Translations under genes and position numbers: made by a program
Shown here: positions 1 to 5,351 of the stretch, one piece after another
How the letters are laid out: each line of letters starts with the position of its first letter
Numbering within the stretch: position 1 is the first letter of the stretch
The notes under the pieces: generated by a model
What the model was told of the DNA's origin: nothing
Database searches by the model: none
What the model saw: the letters and a program-made list of their open reading frames with translations, nothing else
From: Paracoccaceae bacterium
GTDB taxonomy: Bacteria > Pseudomonadota > Alphaproteobacteria > Rhodobacterales > Rhodobacteraceae
Direction: 5' to 3'
DNA length: 7,107 nucleotides
Assembly (NCBI GenBank): GCA_024742655.1
Contig: JANSYB010000102.1
Location: 1-7,107 of the forward strand

Positions 1-139
1 ATCCGTGATCCGCGATGGGGACGCGCACATCCTTGTGTCGAACGACAACAACCTTCCGTTTTCCGCGGGCCGACAGATGGGCGTCGCAGACAGCAACGAG
101 ATCATTCGGCTGCACGTTCCCGAACTGCTGGCCGACTGA
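1..139 (+). CDS. C-terminal fragment, probable phytase/esterase-like beta-propeller protein
   Basis: The open frame enters from the left edge (first complete codon at 2) and ends with TGA at 137-139, giving 45 visible residues. The fragment contains a short strand followed by a SNDNNLPFS segment, then GR, an acidic turn (ADSNE) and a final hydrophobic strand (IIRLHVPELLA). This order (strand, DNN/NDN loop, FS.GR, acid-rich turn, closing strand) resembles the last blade of proteins annotated as 'esterase-like activity of phytase' family members. That assignment rests on pattern memory over a very short piece and is tentative. Catalytic residues, start, signal peptide and length all lie outside the window. 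It converges on the metallo-hydrolase gene at 232-924. That the frame is coding is fairly sure, from its codon use and clean ending; the family is only moderately likely. Confidence 0.55.
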   Translation, partial: SVIRDGDAHILVSNDNNLPFSAGRQMGVADSNEIIRLHVPELLAD

Positions 140-140
140 T

Positions 141-231
141 CAATGGTCGGTTTCCTCTCATTATATTCGCACCATTGGCGCGATGAGACGGCAAACGGCA
201 GCGACGCGGAAATCTGGAAAGACCGCTCCGG
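141..231. other. Convergent intergenic gap with weak inverted repeats
   Basis: This 92-nt space lies between the stop codons of two converging genes (139 on +, 232 on -), where transcription from both sides should end. It holds a 7-bp inverted repeat (CAATGGT at 141-147 and ACCATTG at 171-177), interleaved with a 6-bp one (TCTCAT at 156-161 and ATGAGA at 183-188). A short bulged hairpin (ATCT at 212-215 with AGAT at 234-237, GACC at 221-224 with GGTC at 230-233) reaches into the end of the - strand gene. None is followed by a T-run, so no standard intrinsic terminator can be called. The region is locally less GC-rich than its flanks (around 150-170). Confidence 0.3.
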
Positions 232-924
232 TCAGATCTCGATCGCCTGCATCACCTCGGGCTCGATCACGTCGACCCCCGGCAGGGCTTTGGCCAGTGC
301 CTCGGCCGATTGCTCGAGGATCGGGAAGGTCTTGTAATGGCACGGGATCACCGTCTTGAAATCGAAGAAGGTTTTCGCCGCATAGGCCGCGCGCCGCATG
401 TCCATGGTGAAATGCCCGCCCGCGCAGAGAATCCCGATATCAGGGGCGTGCAGGTCGTTGAACACCTTCATGTCCGCCATCACGTCGGTATCGCCGGACA
501 GGTAGATCACATGCCCGTCGCCCGCGATCATGTAGCCGCATTCGGTTCCCGGCACGTTGGGGCCGTTTTGTGTGCCGAAACTGCTGGAATGCACCGCGTG
601 CACCATCGTGACCTGCACATCGCCCAGATCCACCGTACCGCCCTTGTTGAAGCCCACCGTCTCGATCTGTTCGTGCTCTTCCCAATGGGCCATCAGGTCA
701 TACTGCCCGACCACCGGGATCTTGTGTTCGCGCGCCAGCGGCAGCACATCGGCGACGTGGTCGAAATGCGCATGCGTCAGCAGGATATGCGTGGCCCCGG
801 CAACCGCGGCGCCATGCTGATCCTCTGGCAGGACCGGGTTGCCCGTCAGCCACGGATCGACCAGCAGAACCTGACCGCCGATTTCGATGCGGAAACTGCC
901 ATGTCCAAGCCAGATGATTTTCAT
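232..924 (-). CDS. UPF0173-type metal-dependent hydrolase, metallo-beta-lactamase fold
   Basis: The 230-aa protein is full length for the UPF0173 (YtkL-like) branch of the metallo-beta-lactamase superfamily. It opens with the family-typical MKIIWLGHGSFRIE strand, and VDPW lies near residues 22-25. The metal-binding motif THAHFDH is at residues 50-56 (His51, His53, Asp55, His56). Further expected ligands are His112, Asp145 (in SGDTD) and His196 (in PCHYKTFP). A complete set implies a two-metal hydrolase, probably cytosolic, since no signal peptide or membrane segment is seen. The physiological substrate of UPF0173 proteins is not established. The ATG at 924 is preceded by GGGAGG about 5 nt upstream, a strong ribosome binding site. 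It is divergent from the ceramidase-like gene (55-nt gap) and convergent with the fragment at the left edge. Fold and metal site are very likely; specific activity is unknown. Confidence 0.93.
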   Translation of the reverse strand: MKIIWLGHGSFRIEIGGQVLLVDPWLTGNPVLPEDQHGAAVAGATHILLTHAHFDHVADVLPLAREHKIPVVGQYDLMAHWEEHEQIETVGFNKGGTVDLGDVQVTMVHAVHSSSFGTQNGPNVPGTECGYMIAGDGHVIYLSGDTDVMADMKVFNDLHAPDIGILCAGGHFTMDMRRAAYAAKTFFDFKTVIPCHYKTFPILEQSAEALAKALPGVDVIEPEVMQAIEI

Positions 925-979
925 CGGATCCTCCCTATCTTTCCTGCTAGCTTAGCAAACCTGCGCACAAGGGGAAGGC
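925..979. promoter_or_regulatory. Divergent promoter gap with a 13-bp dyad
   Basis: These 55 nt separate the starts of the metallo-hydrolase (-) and the ceramidase-like gene (+), so any promoters serving the two must lie here or overlap the coding ends. Both edges are taken up by ribosome binding sites: GGGAGG reading leftward next to 924 and AAGGGGAAGG at 969-978 reading rightward. Between them is a small dyad, TGCTA-GCT-TAGCA at 945-957, the only AT-richer spot in the gap. It could be a regulator site or part of overlapping -10 elements. No confident -35/-10 pair can be assigned, so this entry is inferred from gene arrangement plus the visible dyad. Confidence 0.35.
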
Positions 980-1642
980 ATGGATTTGACCGCGGCCATC
1001 GACGGCTATTGCGAACGGCTGGATGCCTCCTTCTGGGCGGAACCTATCAACGCGCTGACCAATGCCGCCTTTCTGCTGGCCGCGCTGGTGATGGCATGGC
1101 GGCTGCGGGGCACGAACCTGCCGCTCGCCCATGCACTGACCGGTCTGCTGGCGGTGATCGGACTGGGCAGCTTTCTCTTTCACACTGTCGCGCAGGGATG
1201 GGCGGCGCTGGCCGATGTCCTGCCCATTTTGATGTTCATCCTTGTATACCTTTTTGCTGCCAGCCGTGATTTTCTCGGCCTCGCCCCACGCTTTGCCGCC
1301 TTGTGCGTCCTGGCCTTTTTGCCCTTCGCCTTCGTGAGTGCCGGCCTGTTGCGCAACCTGCCCCTGCTGGGGGTGTCGGCGGGCTACCTGCCGGTGGTCC
1401 TGCTGATCGCGGGCTATGCCGTCTTGTTGCGCAGACAAGCGCCTGTCACCGCCCGCAATCTGGGGATAGGTGCGGGTCTGCTGCTGCTGTCCGTGACATT
1501 GCGCAGCCTCGATATGCCGCTTTGTGCGGCCCTTCCGGTCGGGACGCATTTCGGCTGGCATCTGCTCAACGGGCTGATGCTGGGCTGGATGATCGAAACC
1601 TATCGCCGTCACATGCTTGCGCCCCACCCCGCGCAAGGCTAA
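980..1642 (+). CDS. Ceramidase-family (CREST superfamily) 7-TM membrane protein
   Basis: This 220-aa, strongly hydrophobic protein has about seven candidate membrane segments (roughly 25-42, 48-70, 75-95, 104-122, 129-150, 160-178 and 188-206). It resembles the alkaline ceramidase family, whose members are integral membrane zinc amidases. The CREST-type residues are in place: WAEPINALTN near the N terminus (Glu21, Asn24, Asn28), Ser64 and His68 in GLGSFLFHT, Asp79, and the paired histidines His190 and His194 in GTHFGWH. The three-histidine plus Ser/Asp set is the known zinc site of the superfamily, so hydrolysis of an amide-linked lipid in the inner membrane is inferred. Whether the real substrate is ceramide is uncertain, since the host may lack sphingolipids. 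AAGGGGAAGG just before the ATG at 980 supports the start. It is divergent from the metallo-hydrolase and 34 nt ahead of gatC. Family is confident; substrate is unknown. Confidence 0.88.
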   Translation: MDLTAAIDGYCERLDASFWAEPINALTNAAFLLAALVMAWRLRGTNLPLAHALTGLLAVIGLGSFLFHTVAQGWAALADVLPILMFILVYLFAASRDFLGLAPRFAALCVLAFLPFAFVSAGLLRNLPLLGVSAGYLPVVLLIAGYAVLLRRQAPVTARNLGIGAGLLLLSVTLRSLDMPLCAALPVGTHFGWHLLNGLMLGWMIETYRRHMLAPHPAQG

Positions 1643-1676
1643 ATGCAGGGCGCAGGACGAAACGGAGAGCCGACCC

Positions 1677-1964
1677 ATGTCGATCGATACCGCCACAGCC
1701 GCCAAGGTTGCCAAGCTGGCCCGCATCCGCGTCGAGGAGGATGACCTTCCCGCGCTGGCGCAGGAGTTCAACACGATCCTGGGCTTTATCGAACAGCTGA
1801 GCGAGGTCGATGTCGACGGGGTCGAACCGATGACCTCGGTCACGCCCCTGCGCCTCAAGCGCCGGGAAGATGCCGTGACGGATGGCGGCATGCAGGACAA
1901 GATCCTGTCCAATGCGCCCGATGCCCGCGAAGGTTTCTTCGCCGTTCCCAAGGTAGTCGAATAA
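1677..1964 (+). CDS. gatC: Asp/Glu-tRNA(Asn/Gln) amidotransferase subunit C
   Basis: The 95-aa product matches GatC in length and pattern: [17 protein letters not shown] at the start, an EEFNTIL-like helix ([23 protein letters not shown]) in the middle, then [13 protein letters not shown] and the C-terminal [17 protein letters not shown]. In the GatCAB complex, GatC wraps around and stabilises GatA and ties it to GatB. The enzyme converts Glu-tRNA(Gln) and Asp-tRNA(Asn) to Gln-tRNA(Gln) and Asn-tRNA(Asn) in the cytosol. An in-frame ATG exists upstream at 1617, but it would lie inside the ceramidase-like gene and add 20 unconserved residues. The ATG at 1677 fits the family N terminus and has GGAG about 9 nt upstream. 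Its stop codon TAA (1962-1964) shares its last A with the gatA ATG. No gatB is present in the window, which is common in this bacterial group. Confidence 0.97.
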   Translation: MSIDTATAAKVAKLARIRVEEDDLPALAQEFNTILGFIEQLSEVDVDGVEPMTSVTPLRLKRREDAVTDGGMQDKILSNAPDAREGFFAVPKVVE

Positions 1965-3448
1965 TGACCGATCTGAACACGCTGACCATTGCCGAGGCGC
2001 GCGATGCGCTGCGCCGGGGCGACACCACCGCGATCGAGTTGACCGAGGCCTGCCTGACGGCCATCGACGGCGCGGGCGCGCTTGGGGCCTTCGTGCATCA
2101 TACGCCTGATCTGGCGCGCGAACAGGCACAGGCGGCGGATGCGCGGATCAAGGCCGGTGAGGCGCCGGCGATGTGTGGCATCCCCCTGGGTATCAAGGAT
2201 CTTTTCTGCACCAAGGGCGTGCCCAGCCAGGCCGCCAGCGGCATCCTCAGGGGCTTCACCCCAGAATATGAAAGCACGGTCAGCCAGAACCTTTTCGATG
2301 CCGGTGCGGTGATGCTGGGCAAGCTGAACATGGACGAGTTCGCCATGGGCTCCAGCAACGAAACCTCGGTCTATGGCAATGCCGTGAACCCGTGGCGGCG
2401 CGGCAACGATGACGCCGCGCTGACGCCCGGCGGCTCTTCGGGCGGATCGGCCAGTGCGGTGGCGGCGGACCTGTGCCTTGCGGCCACCGGCACCGATACC
2501 GGCGGCTCGATCCGGCAGCCGGCAGCCTTCACCGGCATCACCGGGATCAAGCCGACCTATGGCCGGTGTTCCCGCTGGGGCATCGTGGCCTTCGCCTCCT
2601 CTCTCGACCAGGCCGGGCCGATGACCAAATCGGTCCGTGATTCCGCGATCATGCTGCAGGCGATGTGCAGCCATGACCCGAAGGATTCCACCTCGGCCGA
2701 CATTCCCGTGCCGGATTTCGAGGCTATGCTGACCGGTGACATCAAGGGCAAGGTCATCGGGATCCCCAAGGAATACCGCATGGACGGGATGCCAGCAGAG
2801 ATCGAGAAACTCTGGGCCGACGGCACTGCCATGCTGAAGGATGCCGGGGCCGAGATCCGCGACATCTCGCTGCCGCACACCAAGTATGCCCTGCCTGCCT
2901 ATTACGTGATCGCACCGGCCGAGGCGTCCTCGAACCTGGCACGCTATGACGGGGTGCGCTACGGCCACCGCGCCACGCTGGATCAGGGCGACGGGATCAC
3001 CGAGATGTACGAGAAGACCCGCGCCGAGGGCTTTGGCGCCGAGGTCCAGCGCCGCGTGATGGTCGGCACCTACGTTCTGTCAGCGGGTTTTTACGATGCC
3101 TATTACAATCGCGCCCGCAAGGTTCGCGCCCTGATCAAGCGTGACTTCGAGACCGTGTTCGATGAAGGCATCGACGCCATCCTGACCCCGGCCACGCCCT
3201 CGGCCGCGTTCGAGCTAGGCCGCGAGACCTCCGACCCGGTCGAGATGTATCTCAACGACGTCTTCACCGTGACGGTGAACCTGGCCGGGTTGCCCGGCAT
3301 CGCCGTGCCCGCCGGTCTGGACGCGCAGGGCCTGCCGCTTGGCCTGCAACTGATCGGCCGCCCGTGGGAAGAGGGGGATCTGCTCAATACCGCCTACGCC
3401 CTCGAACAGGCCGCCGGGTTTGTAGCCAAGCCGCAAAAATGGTGGTAA
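1964..3448 (+). CDS. gatA: Asp/Glu-tRNA(Asn/Gln) amidotransferase subunit A (glutamine amidase)
   Basis: The 494-aa product is a complete amidase-signature enzyme. GatA frees ammonia from glutamine and passes it to GatB for transamidation of mischarged Glu-tRNA(Gln)/Asp-tRNA(Asn). The Ser-cisSer-Lys triad is visible: Lys78 in [10 protein letters not shown], Ser158 in [10 protein letters not shown] and Ser182 in [11 protein letters not shown]. The 24-residue spacing between the two serines matches that of characterised Gat[16 protein letters not shown] (122-136) and the GIKPTYGR(C/V)SR(W/Y)G segment near 194-206 are also typical GatA signatures and separate it from generic amidases. The ATG at 1964 overlaps the gatC stop by one base (TAATG), which indicates translational coupling and balanced subunit synthesis. 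No strong independent ribosome binding site is seen. The gene ends 35 nt before the lipoprotein gene, with no evident terminator between them. Confidence 0.97.
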   Translation: MTDLNTLTIAEARDALRRGDTTAIELTEACLTAIDGAGALGAFVHHTPDLAREQAQAADARIKAGEAPAMCGIPLGIKDLFCTKGVPSQAASGILRGFTPEYESTVSQNLFDAGAVMLGKLNMDEFAMGSSNETSVYGNAVNPWRRGNDDAALTPGGSSGGSASAVAADLCLAATGTDTGGSIRQPAAFTGITGIKPTYGRCSRWGIVAFASSLDQAGPMTKSVRDSAIMLQAMCSHDPKDSTSADIPVPDFEAMLTGDIKGKVIGIPKEYRMDGMPAEIEKLWADGTAMLKDAGAEIRDISLPHTKYALPAYYVIAPAEASSNLARYDGVRYGHRATLDQGDGITEMYEKTRAEGFGAEVQRRVMVGTYVLSAGFYDAYYNRARKVRALIKRDFETVFDEGIDAILTPATPSAAFELGRETSDPVEMYLNDVFTVTVNLAGLPGIAVPAGLDAQGLPLGLQLIGRPWEEGDLLNTAYALEQAAGFVAKPQKWW

Positions 3449-3483
3449 AACATCCGAAAAGTCGAATGGCAGGACCAAAGCAG

Positions 3484-4248
3484 ATGCGTTTTCCCCTATG
3501 TTTGGTGGCCCTTGTGGCCCTGTCGGCGTGTTCGCCCTCCATCCCCGACAGCGGCGCCCCCAACACCGGAACCGGCGTCGGTTTCGGCAGTTACGACGAA
3601 TATCTCGCCCAACAGCGCGCCCGTGAGGCCGCCTTGGCCGGCAACGCCCTGCCCCCGGCGGGCGCCGTGTCGGACGAGGCCCCGGCGGACGGATCCATCA
3701 CCACCGTGCGCACCGGCGGCATGCCCGCGGCATCGCCGAGCGAGCAACTGGCGGCGGACGCCACCGCGGCGCTGACCCAGACATCGACTGGTTCGGACGA
3801 TGGCGTGGTGCATGCAAGCCCGTCCAACCCGGCACCGGTCACGGTGACCACGGCCACGGGCATTTCGGACGAGAACGATTTCAATGCCGTTGGCAACGCG
3901 CGCTCGATCGAAAGCGATGCGGCCCTGATCGAACGCAACCGCGCGCAGTATCAGGTCGTTCAGCCGACCGCCCTGCCCTCGCGCAGCGGCGCAACCGGCC
4001 CCAACATCGTGAAATACGCGCTGGCCACCAAACACCCGGTCGGCACGCAGATCTACACCCGGGTCGGCATCAACAAACAGGCCAAGTTTCAGCGCAACTG
4101 CGCCAAGTATCCATCCCCCGACAAGGCGCAGATCGACTTTCTCGCGCAGGGTGGCCCCAAACGCGACAAGCTGGGGCTTGACCCGGATGGTGACGGGTAT
4201 GCCTGCAACTGGGATCCGCGCCCGTTCCGGGCGGCTGTCGGCGGCTGA
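3484..4248 (+). CDS. Excalibur calcium-binding domain lipoprotein
   Basis: The product, 254 aa from the ATG at 3484, begins with a short hydrophobic signal ending in a lipobox (LSAC, Cys16), so it is probably a lipid-anchored envelope protein. The middle (about 17-185) is low-complexity, rich in Ala, Pro, Ser, Thr and Gly, and looks like a flexible linker. The C terminus (about 205-248) is an excalibur domain: Cys206, an AQIDFLAQGGP segment, then the calcium-loop motif DPDGDGYAC (Asp233, Asp235, Asp237, Gly238, Cys241) and WDPRPFR. The loop resembles an EF-hand-like calcium site with two cysteines able to pair. An upstream in-frame ATG at 3466 would add six residues (including Lys5). I prefer 3484 because AGGA at 3471-3474 is well spaced from it, but 3466 is possible. 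The stop is 5 nt from the amidase start. The specific role is unknown, but an envelope or cell-wall function is inferred. Confidence 0.85.
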   Translation: MRFPLCLVALVALSACSPSIPDSGAPNTGTGVGFGSYDEYLAQQRAREAALAGNALPPAGAVSDEAPADGSITTVRTGGMPAASPSEQLAADATAALTQTSTGSDDGVVHASPSNPAPVTVTTATGISDENDFNAVGNARSIESDAALIERNRAQYQVVQPTALPSRSGATGPNIVKYALATKHPVGTQIYTRVGINKQAKFQRNCAKYPSPDKAQIDFLAQGGPKRDKLGLDPDGDGYACNWDPRPFRAAVGG

Positions 4249-4253
4249 GCCGC
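4241..4253. other. Perfect 13-bp dyad at the lipoprotein stop / amidase start junction
   Basis: GCGGCT (4241-4246) and AGCCGC (4248-4253) form a perfect inverted repeat around G4247. It covers the TGA stop of the lipoprotein gene (4246-4248) and ends exactly at the GTG start of the amidase (4254). It occupies the place where a ribosome binding site would be expected, and no GGAG-like sequence is present. In RNA it could fold as a 5-bp stem with a TGA loop. This may simply reflect GC-rich codons, or it may make amidase translation depend on ribosomes arriving from the upstream gene. Confidence 0.35.
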
Positions 4254-4940
4254 GTGACGGCACCGCCCGTCTGGCATCCCTCGCCCAATTTCGGCCCGCG
4301 CCGGGACGGCGCACTGCCGGACATGGTCGTGCTGCATTACACCGGCATGGACAGCTGCGGCGCAGCGCTTGAGCGGCTCTGCGACCCCGAGGCCGAAGTC
4401 TCCGCCCATTACCTGATTTCCGAGACCGGCAAGGTGCTGCAGATGGTCGAGGAAGACATGCGCGCCTGGCATGCCGGTGCCGGACAATGGGGGGATGTGA
4501 CCGACGTCAATTCCCGCTCGATCGGTATCGAGCTGGTCAATACCGGCGCACATCCCTTCCCCGAGCCGCAGATGGCCGCGCTGGAGCGGCTTCTGGCGGA
4601 TATCATGGTGCGGTGGTCCGTTTCGCCCGAACGCGTCATCGGTCATTCCGATATGGCCCCGGACCGCAAATCCGACCCCGGCCCGCATTTCGACTGGCGG
4701 CGGCTGGCACGGCAAGGGCTGTCGGTCTGGCCAGACAAAGACACCGCGCCCACCGGCGATTTCTTCGCCCTGGCCAAAAGGATCGGCTATCCGCCGCAGG
4801 GTGACCCTGACACTGTGCTCGCCGCGTTCCGGTTGCGCTTTCGCCCGGGCGCGGAGGGGCCGGTCACCCCGGCGGACATTGCCATGGCCGCCGACCTCGC
4901 CCGCCGCTTCCCCGTTGACCGCGACGCCGCAAGCACCTAA
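4254..4940 (+). CDS. N-acetylmuramoyl-L-alanine amidase, AmpD/AmiD-like (Amidase_2)
   Basis: This 228-aa protein has an Amidase_2 domain (about 5-155). It carries the zinc ligands His28 (VLHYTGM), His131 (IGHSDMAP) and Asp141, with catalytic-site residues Glu93 (GIELVN) and Lys139. The spacings Glu-38-His, His-10-Asp and Lys two before Asp are those known for AmpD. It cleaves the bond between N-acetylmuramic acid and L-alanine in wall fragments. Residues about 165-222 form a small helical tail resembling a peptidoglycan-binding domain (GYPPQGD...AAFRLRFRP...), as in AmiD. No signal peptide or lipobox is visible, which suggests a cytosolic muropeptide-recycling role. The GTG start at 4254 is preferred because the next Met is residue 24, and starting there would remove the conserved WHPSPNFGPRRDG segment. 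There is no clear ribosome binding site, and the 5-nt gap implies coupling to the lipoprotein gene. Confidence 0.93.
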   Translation: MTAPPVWHPSPNFGPRRDGALPDMVVLHYTGMDSCGAALERLCDPEAEVSAHYLISETGKVLQMVEEDMRAWHAGAGQWGDVTDVNSRSIGIELVNTGAHPFPEPQMAALERLLADIMVRWSVSPERVIGHSDMAPDRKSDPGPHFDWRRLARQGLSVWPDKDTAPTGDFFALAKRIGYPPQGDPDTVLAAFRLRFRPGAEGPVTPADIAMAADLARRFPVDRDAAST

Positions 4941-4943
4941 GTG
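4915..4943 (+). promoter_or_regulatory. Candidate rnpB promoter inside the amidase 3' end
   Basis: TTGACC at 4915-4920 is a good -35 hexamer. With a 17-nt spacer it is followed by TAAGTG at 4938-4943 (or CTAAGT, 16-nt spacer), a weak -10. Transcription would then begin near 4950, right where the P1 helix of RNase P RNA begins. The -35 lies in the last codons of the amidase gene, and its TAA stop (4938-4940) is part of the -10. The fit between predicted start and RNA 5' end is the main support; the -10 itself is poor. Confidence 0.5.
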
Positions 4944-4950
4944 AGCCCAA

Positions 4951-5342
4951 TGCGCGGAGGGCCGGATGGCCGCGGCACCGCAAGGTGACGAGGAAAGTCC
5001 GGACTCCACAAGGCAACGGTGCCGGGTAACACCCGGCCGGGGCAACCCGAGGGAAAGCGCCACAGAAAACAGACCGCCCTGCATCCCGCTGACGCGGAAC
5101 GCATGGGTAAGGGTGAAACGGTGGGGTAAGAGCCCACCGCGGGACGGGCAACCGGACCGGCACGGCAAGCCCCACCGGGAGCAATGCCGAATAGGGACCT
5201 CGCGCGGGCTGATCGGTTCGCCGATATCGCCGCAGGGCCGCCTTGGCCCGAGGTCCGGGTAGGCAGCAAGAGCCCGCGGGCAACCGCGGGCCCAGAGGAA
5301 TGGTCATCCCCGACAGAATCCGGCTTACAGGCCCTCCGCGCG
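4951..5342 (+). ncRNA. rnpB: RNase P RNA, bacterial class A
   Basis: This is the catalytic RNA that, with RnpA protein, trims the 5' leader from precursor tRNAs. Universally conserved blocks are visible in order: GAGGAAAGTCCGGACTCC (4990-5007, 5' strand of the P4 core), ACAGAAAACAGACCGCC (5062-5078), the GGTAAGGGTGAAACGGT block (about 5106-5122), GGGGTAAGAGCCCACCGC (5123-5140), a GCAATGCCGAATAGGG block near 5181-5195, and ACAGAATCCGGCTTAC (5313-5328, 3' strand of P4). The ends are set by a perfect 12-bp P1 helix (GCGCGGAGGGCC at 4952-4963 with 5330-5341). The P18 hairpin is an uninterrupted 8-bp stem (5272-5279 with 5284-5291) closed by a GCAA tetraloop, the GNRA loop known to dock on P8. Length is about 390 nt. 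Exact ends are uncertain by a few bases, and a short 3' tail is likely. No separate terminator is seen before the converging gene at 5352. Confidence 0.97.
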
Positions 5343-5351
5343 TATTGCCTG

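Noticed and set aside
141..177. Inverted repeat CAATGGT/ACCATTG as an intrinsic terminator
   Set aside because: The loop is 23 nt, the stem is not GC-rich and no T-run follows, so it is kept only as a weak repeat and not called a terminator.
310..1269. A 319-codon open frame on the + strand across the metallo-hydrolase and the start of the ceramidase-like gene
   Set aside because: It is antisense to the metallo-hydrolase, whose metal-binding motifs are complete, and its translation is His/Arg-rich with no recognisable fold.
1617..1676. Upstream ATG at 1617 as the gatC start
   Set aside because: It would overlap the end of the ceramidase-like gene and add 20 residues not found in GatC. The ATG at 1677 has a ribosome binding site and the family N terminus.
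947..2968. A 673-codon open frame on the - strand, opposite the ceramidase-like gene, gatC and most of gatA
   Set aside because: It is antisense to three clearly recognised proteins. Its translation is a low-complexity mix rich in Arg, Gly, His and Gln with no domain pattern, as expected from the codon bias of GC-rich genes read in the opposite frame.
3591..4314. Long - strand open frames opposite the lipoprotein gene
   Set aside because: The + strand frame has a lipobox and an excalibur domain. The antisense frames are Arg/Gly/Ala-rich with no features.
4089..5168. A 359-codon open frame on the - strand over the amidase and the 5' part of rnpB
   Set aside because: It overlaps both a confirmed enzyme gene on the other strand and a structural RNA, so it is a compositional shadow.
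4966..5262. Open frames on both strands within rnpB (for example a 98-codon + strand frame)
   Set aside because: The region is explained by the conserved blocks and helices of RNase P RNA. Frames inside it are chance.
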